From CAYZBM01 sp964476705 (GTDB taxonomy: Bacteria > Pseudomonadota > Alphaproteobacteria > Rickettsiales > UBA6187): a stretch of DNA of 35,111 nucleotides. The translations under genes and the position numbers were made by a program. The notes beneath the pieces were generated by a model that saw only the letters and a list, made by a program, of their open reading frames with translations, was not told the origin of the DNA and searched no databases. The stretch covers positions 1 through 35,111 of the forward strand of contig CAYZBM010000009.1 in NCBI GenBank assembly GCA_964476705.1. The letters run 5' to 3'. This document shows positions 16,133-23,305 of the stretch, piece by piece (positions within the stretch are counted from its first letter, which is position 1; every line of letters begins with the position of its first letter).

Positions 16133-16373
16133 AATTTTATCTAATATTAAGACTTTAGCTCCTAATATTTATATAAAAATTTGGACTTAAAGTCAAGATA
16201 TTTCGAGAATTAAAGGGAAAGATAGGCATTAACAAGTATTTCCTAGCAATTTAAAAGTCTTCTGAGCTATATCTTTTATAAATTTATTATACAAATAATT
16301 GACATATATTTCTTATTATGCGAGTAGTTAATTTCTTAATTATTAGTGATCTATAAAACGGGAAAATTTTATA

Positions 16374-17243
16374 ATGCTTAGTCGGACTTTGTCAGTAGCA
16401 AGAAGCGTAGTGCAAGGAGCAACTCGTCGTAATTATTGGGGGTTAGATCCCAATAATATTCTTCATAGAGAATTGGCTGCAGAATTGCAAAGAATGGGGT
16501 TAGATCTTAGATACGTTACTGACGTACAAAGATGGACGCCGCTAATAATTGCGGCAAAATTAAATAAGCCTACATTAGTTGCTAGGGTATGTGGCTCTAC
16601 TCCTTCTAATGAAATGGCCGGAACTATTAATAGAGTAAGCAAAAGGGGAGAAACTGCTTTAGATATAGCCGAATCTTTTAGAAATAATAATATTGTAAAA
16701 ATACTAGAAAAATTTGGTGCAGCGCCAGTAGGAAATAGTACAACTAGAGCCTTTCTTAAAGACTTAAGAAAGAAAAATGGTTTTTCTCTAGTTTATAGTA
16801 TTATAAATAATAATAAGACTTTGGTTAATTCTGCTAATGAGCACGGAACTACATTGTTACATTTATCTTGCCAATATGGAGAATTAGCATTAGTGCAAGA
16901 TTTATTACTAAAAGGAGCAGATTCAGGTGCAAAGGATAATGATGGTAATAATTCAGCTCTTCATTTAGCAAAAAATATGAAAATGCAAAGGAGGTCTATA
17001 AATGATTCGGGTAGTTACGTCCCTTTGTTGCAATTAGTAGCGTATATGGATGAACATGAACTTGATTCAGTTAATAAATCAGGTGAAAGTATTTGCAGCG
17101 TATTATCTCTTACTCACAAACAAATGAGTAAATTATTATCAGAAGCCAGAAAATTAAGACTAGATTTGCACCAGCATACGGATTTAACTGAGGCGGCTTT
17201 AGAAAAATTGAGATTCAATCCTGCAGAATTATTAGGAAGATAA
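16374..17243 (+). CDS. Ankyrin-repeat protein with presequence-like N-terminus
   Basis: 289 aa with at least four ankyrin-like units: around 54-80 (RWTPLIIAAKLNKPTLVARV), 91-115 (RGETALDIAESFRNNNIVKIL), 157-183 (HGTTLLHLSCQYGELALVQDLLLKGAD) and 184-205 (DGNNSALHLAKN). The C-terminal third is helical without clear repeats. The N-terminus MLSRTLSVARSVVQGATRRN has five arginines and no acidic residue before Asp25, with arginines spaced as in an amphipathic helix, followed by RRNYW, like a mitochondrial presequence cleavage zone. There is no Sec signal. A role as a secreted host-directed effector is inference. It stands alone, and a repeat half-copy follows its stop. Confidence 0.75.
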   Translation: MLSRTLSVARSVVQGATRRNYWGLDPNNILHRELAAELQRMGLDLRYVTDVQRWTPLIIAAKLNKPTLVARVCGSTPSNEMAGTINRVSKRGETALDIAESFRNNNIVKILEKFGAAPVGNSTTRAFLKDLRKKNGFSLVYSIINNNKTLVNSANEHGTTLLHLSCQYGELALVQDLLLKGADSGAKDNDGNNSALHLAKNMKMQRRSINDSGSYVPLLQLVAYMDEHELDSVNKSGESICSVLSLTHKQMSKLLSEARKLRLDLHQHTDLTEAALEKLRFNPAELLGR

Positions 17244-17244
17244 T

Positions 17245-17268
17245 TATAGTAGATCAAGCAATGATTTG
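17245..17268 (+). repeat. Dispersed palindromic element, half-copy
   Basis: TATAGTAGATCAAGCAATGA followed by TTTG begins just 2 nt after the stop of the ankyrin gene. It equals the right arm of the copy at 24113-24179, read on the opposite strand. It lies between the convergent ankyrin and ccmH genes. Confidence 0.6.
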
Positions 17269-17290
17269 CCCATAATCAATAATTGTTAAA

Positions 17291-17674
17291 TTATTTATTT
17301 GATATCGTTTTTCTAATAACCAATATCCCGCCTAAAATAGCAATAAATGGAAAAAGCCAAATAAAATAGGTAAAGGGGCCCATAGGAGTATATAGTAAAA
17401 TATTATCACCATAACTGCTTTTTAAGAAAGTTTTTATCTCTGCATCGCTCTTACCCGCCTTAATTTGGCTTTGAATTAGCTTGCGCATATCTTTAGCTAA
17501 ACGAACTTGTGAATCGTAAATAGATTCGCCTTGGCAAACTTGGCATCTAATTTCTTTAAATAAATTATTAGCACGTTTATCTAAGGCCTCATCACAATAA
17601 GCGGATCCTGTAAATAATGTAAGATTTAATATAATAGTTACAATTAATGCTAAAAATCTAGTTATGTAGCTCAT
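17291..17674 (-). CDS. ccmH: Cytochrome c maturation protein CcmH (CycL type)
   Basis: Thiol-disulfide protein of system I that reduces the heme-binding cysteines of apocytochrome c. It is 127 aa: signal-like segment 1-27 (cleavage near SAYC-D), the redox motif RCQVCQ with Cys44 and Cys47, the three-helix CcmH fold (SQVRLAKDMRKLIQSQIKAGKSDAEIKTFLKSSYGDNILL), then one transmembrane segment (about 103-122). This is the short form without a CcmI/TPR extension. It is the last gene of ccmDEFGH, 5 nt after ccmG. Confidence 0.95.
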   Translation of the reverse strand: MSYITRFLALIVTIILNLTLFTGSAYCDEALDKRANNLFKEIRCQVCQGESIYDSQVRLAKDMRKLIQSQIKAGKSDAEIKTFLKSSYGDNILLYTPMGPFTYFIWLFPFIAILGGILVIRKTISNK

Positions 17675-17679
17675 GATTT

Positions 17680-18201
17680 TTAATTTTTTATAAGGGGTAA
17701 TATTTCTTGGTTAATAATCTCTGGCGTTAAGGGGCCTTTTTGGTGAAAAATAACTTCCTTACCATTTTTAACTAAGAAGGTTTCCGGGACTCCAGTTAGT
17801 CCAAGATTAATCTCTAGACTTCCTTCATTATCTATAGCAACTTTCTTATACGGGTTGCCGTTTTTATTTAACCATTTAGTTAAAGTTTTCTCATCATCAT
17901 GCCAGGCTATACCATAAATATTTATCTTATTATTTTTTCCTAAGTCTAAAAGATCGGCATTTTCAGCAATACAAGAAGTGCACCAAGAAGCAAAAAAATT
18001 AAGTAAGGCAAATTTATCAGAACTAAGAGTTTTATGGGATAATTGTTCGGAAGAATTTAAGATCTTTAAACTAAATTCTGGAATTTTTTTTTCAATAATT
18101 TTTGTATTCTCAATAGATTTTGGTTTAAATAAAGAAAATAGCATTATACCAAGAAATACTAAAATTAAGAATATAGTTACGTATAAAGCTTTATTTTTCA
18201 T
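17680..18201 (-). CDS. ccmG: Thiol:disulfide interchange protein CcmG/DsbE
   Basis: Membrane-anchored periplasmic thioredoxin-like protein that keeps the apocytochrome/CcmH thiols reduced. It is 173 aa: N-terminal anchor (about 5-26), then a thioredoxin fold with NFFASWCTSC (Cys74, Cys77), IYGIAWHDD, and the cis-proline segment LTGVPETFLV with KGPLTPEII near the end, all typical of CcmG. Its ATG shares bases with the ccmF TGA (ATGA), so the genes are translationally coupled. Its ribosome-binding site AAGGAG lies inside the 3' end of ccmF, next to the repeat core TATAGTAGATCAAG. Confidence 0.95.
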   Translation of the reverse strand: MKNKALYVTIFLILVFLGIMLFSLFKPKSIENTKIIEKKIPEFSLKILNSSEQLSHKTLSSDKFALLNFFASWCTSCIAENADLLDLGKNNKINIYGIAWHDDEKTLTKWLNKNGNPYKKVAIDNEGSLEINLGLTGVPETFLVKNGKEVIFHQKGPLTPEIINQEILPLIKN

Positions 18202-20057
18202 TTTTTTCTCCTTGATCTACTATATTTGGAGATTATAGATAATATTCCCCCTACACACATTAAAATTGCTCCCAGCCAAATACCTCTAACCATTGGCTTA
18301 TAATAAATTCTAAGCTCATATTTATTATGATTTTTAACTTCCCCTAAGACTAAATATAGATCAGAAAGCCTGTGGGTATAAATAGCAGACTCGCTAGTTG
18401 TTTGTGCTTCAATTGGAAAAAATCTAGTTTCTGGAGTTAAAGTTGCAAGCTTTTTATTATTTTTAGCTATATCAAATACTCCCTGGCGTAACATATAATT
18501 ATCTCTAGCAAACAAGGTCATATCTTTTAAAGTGATTGCATAATCAGCTACAATGATAGTTTGCTCGGGCTTGAGCCAAACTTGTTTTTCTATTTCCTTA
18601 TTATTGAGCACACTAAGGCTAATAACTAATAAACCAAGTCCTACATGGGCAATAGCACTTGATAAAAAATATATAGATATTTTATTGCCGCGTTTAAATA
18701 ATAAATGGAGAGAAATAAAAATTATCCACCACCCTAAGGTAGTAAAAAGTAAATTTCCACCAGTTATTATTGTGGCAAAAATTGCCATTAATAGTGAAGG
18801 AATAGTTCTCATTATCCAAACATTAAAATTTTCTTTTATTGTCCCAATATTTAAGGCGGGAACAATGCTCGCCAAAATTAAAAAGGGCACAGAAATATAG
18901 CGTAAGATAATGTTGAAATAAGGAGCAGCAACAGAAATAAATTGATTAAAAAATAACTGCATAATAATTGGATAGACTATAGAAAGTAGAATAGTTAAAC
19001 AAAATACTACTAAAAATAAATTATTTAAGAGCAACCCAACTTCTTTAATTTGTAAGTTAGCTGCAGGAATAATAAGTTTTTTATTATATAAAGTATATTT
19101 GTAATAGGTAATTATTGAGCCAATTAAAACAAACCCCAAAAATATCAAGATATAAATACCTCGAGCCGGATCTGAAGCAAAACTATGCACAGAAGTTAGA
19201 ATTCCAGAGCGGACAAAAAATATTCCGATTAAAGAAAGTATAAAAGCAAAATTAGCTAGCAGTATAATCCATTTGTAAAAAGCACTATCTTTTCGTTCAA
19301 AAATTACAATACTATGTAGTAATGCGGTGCTAATTAGCCAAGGCATTAAAGAAACATTCTCAACTGGATCCCAGAACCAATATCCTCCCCAGCCCAACTC
19401 TCTATAAGCCCACCAACTACCTAAGGCAATACCTAGAGTTAAAAAACTAAAGCTAATCAAATTCCAGCATTTAATTGCGGCAATAATTTTAGGCTTTTCT
19501 TCATTAGAAATCTGAGCGTAAATTGCTAAAGCAAAAACTACTGATAATCCTAGGTAACCCATATATAAAATAGGTGGATGGATAGCCAGCCCCATATCTT
19601 GTAATACTGGATTTAAACCCAAACCAGACTCCGGAACAATTTTTAGCATAGTAAATGGATTAGAAGTAAAAAGCATAAAGCCAATAAAGGCAATAATAAT
19701 TATGGCGTGGATTTTTAAAGCTTCATGATAATTTTTTTGCTTTATAGCTAAAATAAGTTGATAGACTGAGAGTATAAAGGTCATTAATAATATAGAACCT
19801 TCATGATTGCCCCAAGTTCCTGCTATTTTATATAATAAAGGTTTGGCTTGATGTGAGTTATTAAAAACATTAAGTAATGAGAAATCTGAAGTTATATGGG
19901 CATAAAGCAGAACAACAAAAGCTAAAAATAAACTTAAAGCAATAGTAGATGCTGCCAGAATTCTTTTATTATTAGCGCAGTTAGATGCTTGCCATAAACA
20001 GCTAATAAGTCCTATATATAAAAATATATTGCCTAAAATTCCATTCATTTGTTCCAT
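18198..20057 (-). CDS. ccmF: Cytochrome c heme lyase subunit CcmF
   Basis: Multi-pass membrane protein that attaches heme from holo-CcmE to apocytochrome c. It is 619 aa, slightly shorter than many CcmF (about 640-660). The WWD domain is clear (about 215-240: SWWAYRELGWGGYWFWDPVE), with a conserved periplasmic histidine in GLAIHPPILYMGY (His160). The large C-terminal periplasmic loop contains RFFPIEAQTTSESAIYT. The start at 20057 overlaps ccmE by 13 nt; an ATG at 20048 would give an ATGA overlap and is an equally good start. The final residues KYSRSRRKK are encoded by the dispersed repeat core. Confidence 0.96.
   Translation of the reverse strand: MEQMNGILGNIFLYIGLISCLWQASNCANNKRILAASTIALSLFLAFVVLLYAHITSDFSLLNVFNNSHQAKPLLYKIAGTWGNHEGSILLMTFILSVYQLILAIKQKNYHEALKIHAIIIIAFIGFMLFTSNPFTMLKIVPESGLGLNPVLQDMGLAIHPPILYMGYLGLSVVFALAIYAQISNEEKPKIIAAIKCWNLISFSFLTLGIALGSWWAYRELGWGGYWFWDPVENVSLMPWLISTALLHSIVIFERKDSAFYKWIILLANFAFILSLIGIFFVRSGILTSVHSFASDPARGIYILIFLGFVLIGSIITYYKYTLYNKKLIIPAANLQIKEVGLLLNNLFLVVFCLTILLSIVYPIIMQLFFNQFISVAAPYFNIILRYISVPFLILASIVPALNIGTIKENFNVWIMRTIPSLLMAIFATIITGGNLLFTTLGWWIIFISLHLLFKRGNKISIYFLSSAIAHVGLGLLVISLSVLNNKEIEKQVWLKPEQTIIVADYAITLKDMTLFARDNYMLRQGVFDIAKNNKKLATLTPETRFFPIEAQTTSESAIYTHRLSDLYLVLGEVKNHNKYELRIYYKPMVRGIWLGAILMCVGGILSIISKYSRSRRKK
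18211..18224 (-). repeat. Palindromic-element core inside the 3' end of ccmF
   Basis: On the minus strand, TATAGTAGATCAAG is identical over 14 nt to 17245-17258. It encodes the Y-S-R-S stretch at the CcmF C-terminus and runs straight into GGAG, the ccmG ribosome-binding site. It may be a remnant of a repeat insertion or a chance match. Confidence 0.45.
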
Positions 20058-20482
20058 CTACCTTGTTTTTTTAAAGATTCAACAAGCTCTTTAGGCATAT
20101 ATTTTTCATCATGTTTAGTTAGTAAGGTTTTAGCTTGTAATACCTCATTCTTATCAAAAGATCCTTGGGCAATCATTCCTTGTTCTTCCCTAAAAAGATT
20201 AGGTAATAGACCATGATATTCTACTTTTATATCTTGATTACCATCAGTAATAGAAAAATAAATAGCTTTATCTTCAATTTTTAAAGAAGATTTTTTTACT
20301 AAGCCGCCAATTCTAACAACTTTATTTTTGAAATTATCATTATTTTTAGTTTGAGAATATTCAGTTGGTGAATAAAAGAAAATCAAATTCTGATTAAAAT
20401 ATTGGGCAAATAAAAAAACTCCAGCTCCCATAGAAACTAAAGAAAATAATATAAAGATTAATCTTTTATGCTTAGCTTTCAT
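20045..20482 (-). CDS. ccmE: Periplasmic heme chaperone CcmE
   Basis: Binds heme covalently and carries it to CcmF. It is 145 aa with an N-terminal membrane anchor (about 7-28) and an OB-fold domain. NKVVRIGGLVKKSSL, ITDGNQDIKVEYHGLLPNLFREEQGMIAQGSF and the heme-binding motif LTKHDEKYMP (His124, Tyr128) are all present. It is the second gene of ccmDEFGH: its start lies within the last codons of ccmD (11-nt overlap), and its stop lies within the ccmF start. Confidence 0.97.
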   Translation of the reverse strand: MKAKHKRLIFILFSLVSMGAGVFLFAQYFNQNLIFFYSPTEYSQTKNNDNFKNKVVRIGGLVKKSSLKIEDKAIYFSITDGNQDIKVEYHGLLPNLFREEQGMIAQGSFDKNEVLQAKTLLTKHDEKYMPKELVESLKKQGRWNK

Positions 20483-20612
20483 CTTTTTTTACGTATTTTT
20501 CATATTTTTTTCTAGTCTTTATATAGCGTATAACTACATATAAAGTAAGTAATATAAGCAAAAACCCAGCTATTGTGTAACTAGCAATGATAAATGGAAG
20601 ATAGTTTTGCAT
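20472..20612 (-). CDS. ccmD: Heme exporter protein CcmD
   Basis: A 46-aa protein too short for usual ORF cut-offs. It begins MQNYLPFIIASYTIAG, continues with one transmembrane segment (about 6-28), then a basic cytoplasmic tail (RYIKTRKKYEKYVKKDES). This is the CcmD layout: a short N-terminus with W/Y before A-S-Y, one helix, and a K/R-rich tail. CcmD joins CcmABC and helps release holo-CcmE. Its position directly before ccmE, overlapping its start by 11 nt, is the normal ccmCDE order; ccmC is not upstream here. The only uncertainty is the exact start. Confidence 0.88.
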   Translation of the reverse strand: MQNYLPFIIASYTIAGFLLILLTLYVVIRYIKTRKKYEKYVKKDES

Positions 20613-20815
20613 GTTTTAAATACGCCAATATATATTTAATTAATATAATGAGGAATGGATTATGTTGTTTTGCTTATATCAAAAATACTAAAAATAATCA
20701 ATATTTACCATTTCCTTATATAATCAATATATCTTCACATAGAAAATAAATCTTATCGTAAGTACACTGCCTGCTTAAACATATAATTAAATTTAAAGCG
20801 TTAAAGGGTACGATA

Positions 20816-21712
20816 ATGAAAACAGGAAAATTTCTAATTACAACCATATTAAGTACGGGACTACTGCTTAATTTGGGATTTTCATCTTATGCTGCAGATA
20901 GTATTGTTAAAAGTACTGTAAATACCGTAGGTGAGCCGATTAAACAAGAAGAATTAAGGGATCCGCGTATAGCAGCCACAAGTTTTATTGAGCATGTTAA
21001 TTTTGCTCGGGTAGCTTTAGCGATGAAAAATGCTGATTTGGCTAATAGGCATATTGCGCAAGCTGAAAGTTTAGTTGCGGTTATAAAAAACTCAACTGCT
21101 GAACAACGCAAAATTACTGAAGTTGAAACTGGCAGGGTGATTTATCAGTATGATACAGACTATAAATATCATTATTTTCCTATAGAAGCTGGCTTAGCAG
21201 AAGTTAAACAAATGTCTAATGGTCCAATCTGGGCTAAAGATGATTTAGCGGTAACCGATGCGGATATAGTTTATCTTACTTTAGATTTAACCGGTAATAA
21301 AACCGAAAATTATTTAAATGAAGCAAAAAAAGCGATTATATCATCTAATTTAAAAGATGCGGACAATCAGCTAGCTAAATTAACTGATGATGTAATTAAA
21401 GTTAGTGATGAAATTGCTTTACCAAATGTGGTGGCTCATGACAACATAGCTCTTGCTCGTAGTTTTATTGCTGCTAAAAATTATTCTGGTGCTAGTTATG
21501 CATTAAAACATGCTGATGAAGCTTTAGATAAAATGGAAAATAATCCTGAATATAAATCTCATAATGCGGAAATAATCTCTATGCGTAAAGATGTTAGCGA
21601 ATTACAAGCCAATATAGCTAAGAAAAATCCAACATTAATCAATAAGGCTAATGCTAAAATGGATAAATGGTGGAAAGAGCTAAAAAAATGGTCTACTAAT
21701 AAAGTAAAGTAA
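20816..21712 (+). CDS. YfdX family secreted protein
   Basis: 298 aa with a Sec signal peptide (MKTGKFLITTILSTGLLLNLGFSSYA, cleavage before ADS). The mature part matches the YfdX family (PF10938): two related helical halves with repeated A-R-x-A-L/A-x-x-x-A-x-x-A-L patterns (FARVALAMKNADLANRHIAQAES and LARSFIAAKNYSGASYALKHADEAL) and the YHYFPIEAGL segment. YfdX proteins are periplasmic and in E. coli are tied to acid and drug stress under EvgA control; the exact function is unsettled. It begins after a GGG-containing ribosome-binding site (AAAGGGTACG). It is divergent from ccmD across about 200 nt with no other gene. Confidence 0.82.
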   Translation: MKTGKFLITTILSTGLLLNLGFSSYAADSIVKSTVNTVGEPIKQEELRDPRIAATSFIEHVNFARVALAMKNADLANRHIAQAESLVAVIKNSTAEQRKITEVETGRVIYQYDTDYKYHYFPIEAGLAEVKQMSNGPIWAKDDLAVTDADIVYLTLDLTGNKTENYLNEAKKAIISSNLKDADNQLAKLTDDVIKVSDEIALPNVVAHDNIALARSFIAAKNYSGASYALKHADEALDKMENNPEYKSHNAEIISMRKDVSELQANIAKKNPTLINKANAKMDKWWKELKKWSTNKVK

Positions 21713-21727
21713 GTTTATACTATATTC

Positions 21728-21769
21728 TATAGTAGATCAGCGACCTACTATCTATGATGCTACATCCCG
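21728..21769 (+). repeat. Dispersed palindromic element, fragment
   Basis: TATAGTAGATCA (21728-21739) is followed by CTACTAT (21745-21751), which forms a 7-bp hairpin with ATAGTAG. The following TATGATGCTACATCCC resembles the reverse complement of the left end of the copy at 24113 (GGGATATGCAGCATCATA). It lies right after the yfdX stop. Confidence 0.5.
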
Positions 21770-21790
21770 GAATAAATCTAAGGACAGGTT

Positions 21791-21840
21791 ATCCTGAATA
21801 AAACATATTCGTATAATAGCTTTTATGTTTTATTCAGGAT
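21791..21840 (+). terminator. Perfect 17-bp inverted repeat, likely yfdX terminator
   Basis: ATCCTGAATAAAACATA (21791-21807) and TATGTTTTATTCAGGAT (21824-21840) are exact reverse complements with a 16-nt loop, followed by TCTTTTG. It overlaps the first possible start of the kinase frame (ATG 21825), which argues for the downstream start at 21891. It could be a terminator or an operator for the kinase gene. Confidence 0.6.
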
Positions 21841-21890
21841 TCTTTTGTTCGGTAGCGCTTTTTTGTCATAAAATTAAAAAGAAATATGTA

Positions 21891-22637
21891 ATGGAAAAAG
21901 ATCTGTCTAAAAATAGAGCACTAAAAGAAAGTAATTTATTTGAAGAAAATCGAGAGATTTCTCATCGTAAGATATTAAGCTCAGTTTCTCATGATCTAAA
22001 AACTCCATTATCTGGAGTTATTGGCTCTCTTGAGACTTATCAAAGAACCAAGAGTAAGCTTACAGAAGATAAAAAAGATATTCTAATAAATACAGCCTTA
22101 CAAGAATCTTATCGGTTAGATAGTTTTATAAATAACATATTAGATATGGCAAGATTAGAGGCCAAAATAGTATCGATTAAAAAAGAAAAATATCGGATTG
22201 ATCTATTGCTGGAAGATTGTTTAATAGATATGGGCAATCGTCTTAAAGATTGTAAAATAGAAATTAAAGCTCACGCCACCAATTTTTTTGTTAATATGGA
22301 TCATTTGTTATTGATGCGGGCTATATGTATTATATTAGATAATGCTGCAAAATATTGTAGCATAACTACGGTAATAAAAATTGATTATGAAAAAAGCGCA
22401 GAATTTGTAATTATTAGAATACAAGATAGTGGGCCAGGAATTCCTGAATCGCAAAAGGAAGAGATATTTTGTAAATATGCTCGTATTGCCAAACAAGATT
22501 ATAAACAGGGCGGTACAGGTCTTGGATTACCAATTTGTAGAGCTATTATGAATTTATTAGGTGGGTCGGTAACTACTAGTAATGTTGGTAATGAGATGGG
22601 CAGAGGTGCAATTTTTGCTCTTATATTTTTAGCTTAA
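21891..22637 (+). CDS. KdpD-like sensor histidine kinase core without sensor domains
   Basis: About 248 aa from the ATG at 21891 (MEKDLSKNRALKE); the frame opens at 21825, but that start lies inside a perfect inverted repeat. The kinase core is complete: H-box SSVSHDLKTPLSG with His34, N-box LDNAAKYC, G1 DSGPGIP, and G2 GGTGLGLPICRAI. It resembles the C-terminal part of KdpD; the N-terminal KdpD/USP sensor and the transmembrane block are absent, so it is soluble or loosely membrane-bound. Its partner is probably the KdpE-like regulator at 23306-24022 (inference). No kdpFABC genes are seen. Confidence 0.85.
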   Translation: MEKDLSKNRALKESNLFEENREISHRKILSSVSHDLKTPLSGVIGSLETYQRTKSKLTEDKKDILINTALQESYRLDSFINNILDMARLEAKIVSIKKEKYRIDLLLEDCLIDMGNRLKDCKIEIKAHATNFFVNMDHLLLMRAICIILDNAAKYCSITTVIKIDYEKSAEFVIIRIQDSGPGIPESQKEEIFCKYARIAKQDYKQGGTGLGLPICRAIMNLLGGSVTTSNVGNEMGRGAIFALIFLA

Positions 22638-22646
22638 GTTCTTACA

Positions 22647-22687
22647 AAAAGAAGCCAGTGATCTATCTTAGATCCTGGCTTCTTTTA
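22647..22687. terminator. Bidirectional intrinsic terminator
   Basis: The arms AAAAGAAGCCAG-T-GATCTA (22647-22665) and TAGATCCTGGCTTCTTTT (22669-22686) pair over 18 bp with one bulged T and a 3-nt loop TCT. The A-run and T-run on either side suit termination of both the kinase (plus) and the convergent DUF1328 gene (minus). Confidence 0.85.
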
Positions 22688-22708
22688 AATTTTATCTTAT
22701 TTTTTAAC

Positions 22709-22891
22709 TTATAATAATTCTTTTGGATTGCGGCCGGTAATTATACTATAAATTAAACTTATTACAAAAAGTATAATAAATACTCCGGCTAAAAATCTTG
22801 CAATTCCAGCAAAATCAGAGGCTAAGCCACCAAAGCCGAAAAATCCGGCAACTATTGCTAAAAGAAAAAAGGTAATAACGTAGACTAACAT
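22709..22891 (-). CDS. DUF1328 family small membrane protein
   Basis: 60 aa from the ATG at 22891 (MLVYVITFFLLAIVAGFFGF), chosen because AAGGAG lies 7 nt upstream; a frame extension to 22918 lacks a good site. There are two hydrophobic segments around GGLASDFAGIARFLAGVFIILFVISL, ending SIITGRNPKELL. This is the DUF1328/YtjA pattern, common in proteobacteria. Its function is unknown; it is often found near general-stress and envelope genes. It precedes the kinase terminator convergently. Confidence 0.85.
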   Translation of the reverse strand: MLVYVITFFLLAIVAGFFGFGGLASDFAGIARFLAGVFIILFVISLIYSIITGRNPKELL

Positions 22892-22950
22892 ATTTGATCT
22901 CCTTATATAAACTAACATTTTTATTCTCCTAAAATTAAAAAACTAGAAAT

Positions 22951-23196
22951 TTATTTCCAGATAGGTTTACCAAGATATAAATCTTTTTTATCGGTTAATC
23001 CTCCGGCTGCAGCACCAGCTGCTCCCCCTATTGCCGCTCCAACAGCTGGATTCCCCCCAATAATTGCACCACCAACAGCGCCAACCCCAGCTCCTATGCC
23101 TCCACCGCTAATTGCACGATCTTTTTTACTATGACCGCAGCCTGAAGCTAGAGTTAACAAAATAATTGTAGTGAGTATTGTTGTTAATTTTCTCAT
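22951..23196 (-). CDS. Glycine-zipper lipoprotein
   Basis: 81 aa from the ATG at 23196 (MRKLTTILTTIILLTLASGC), chosen because AAGGAGGA precedes it. A lipoprotein signal ends with the lipobox LASGC, so the mature protein starts at Cys20. The rest is a glycine zipper: repeated GGxxGAxxGAxxG between about 30 and 68 (GAGVGAVGGAIIGG...AAAGG). Similar to small osmotic-inducible (YMGG/17-kDa antigen type) outer-membrane lipoproteins. It shares strand and vicinity with the DUF1328 gene (59 nt apart), so the two may be co-transcribed and stress-linked (inference). Confidence 0.82.
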   Translation of the reverse strand: MRKLTTILTTIILLTLASGCGHSKKDRAISGGGIGAGVGAVGGAIIGGNPAVGAAIGGAAGAAAGGLTDKKDLYLGKPIWK

Positions 23197-23305
23197 AAAT
23201 TTATCCTCCTTTTTTATGTCCATATACAAACAATAAACAACCTCATACAAACTTACTGTATGGAAAAATGCTTTATATGTAAGGTAATTATAAAGAGATT
23301 AAAAC

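Noticed and set aside
16299..16330. Promoter with perfect TTGACA before the first ankyrin gene
   Set aside because: No -10 box lies at 16-18 nt; TATTAT is 9 nt away and TAGTTA 20 nt away.
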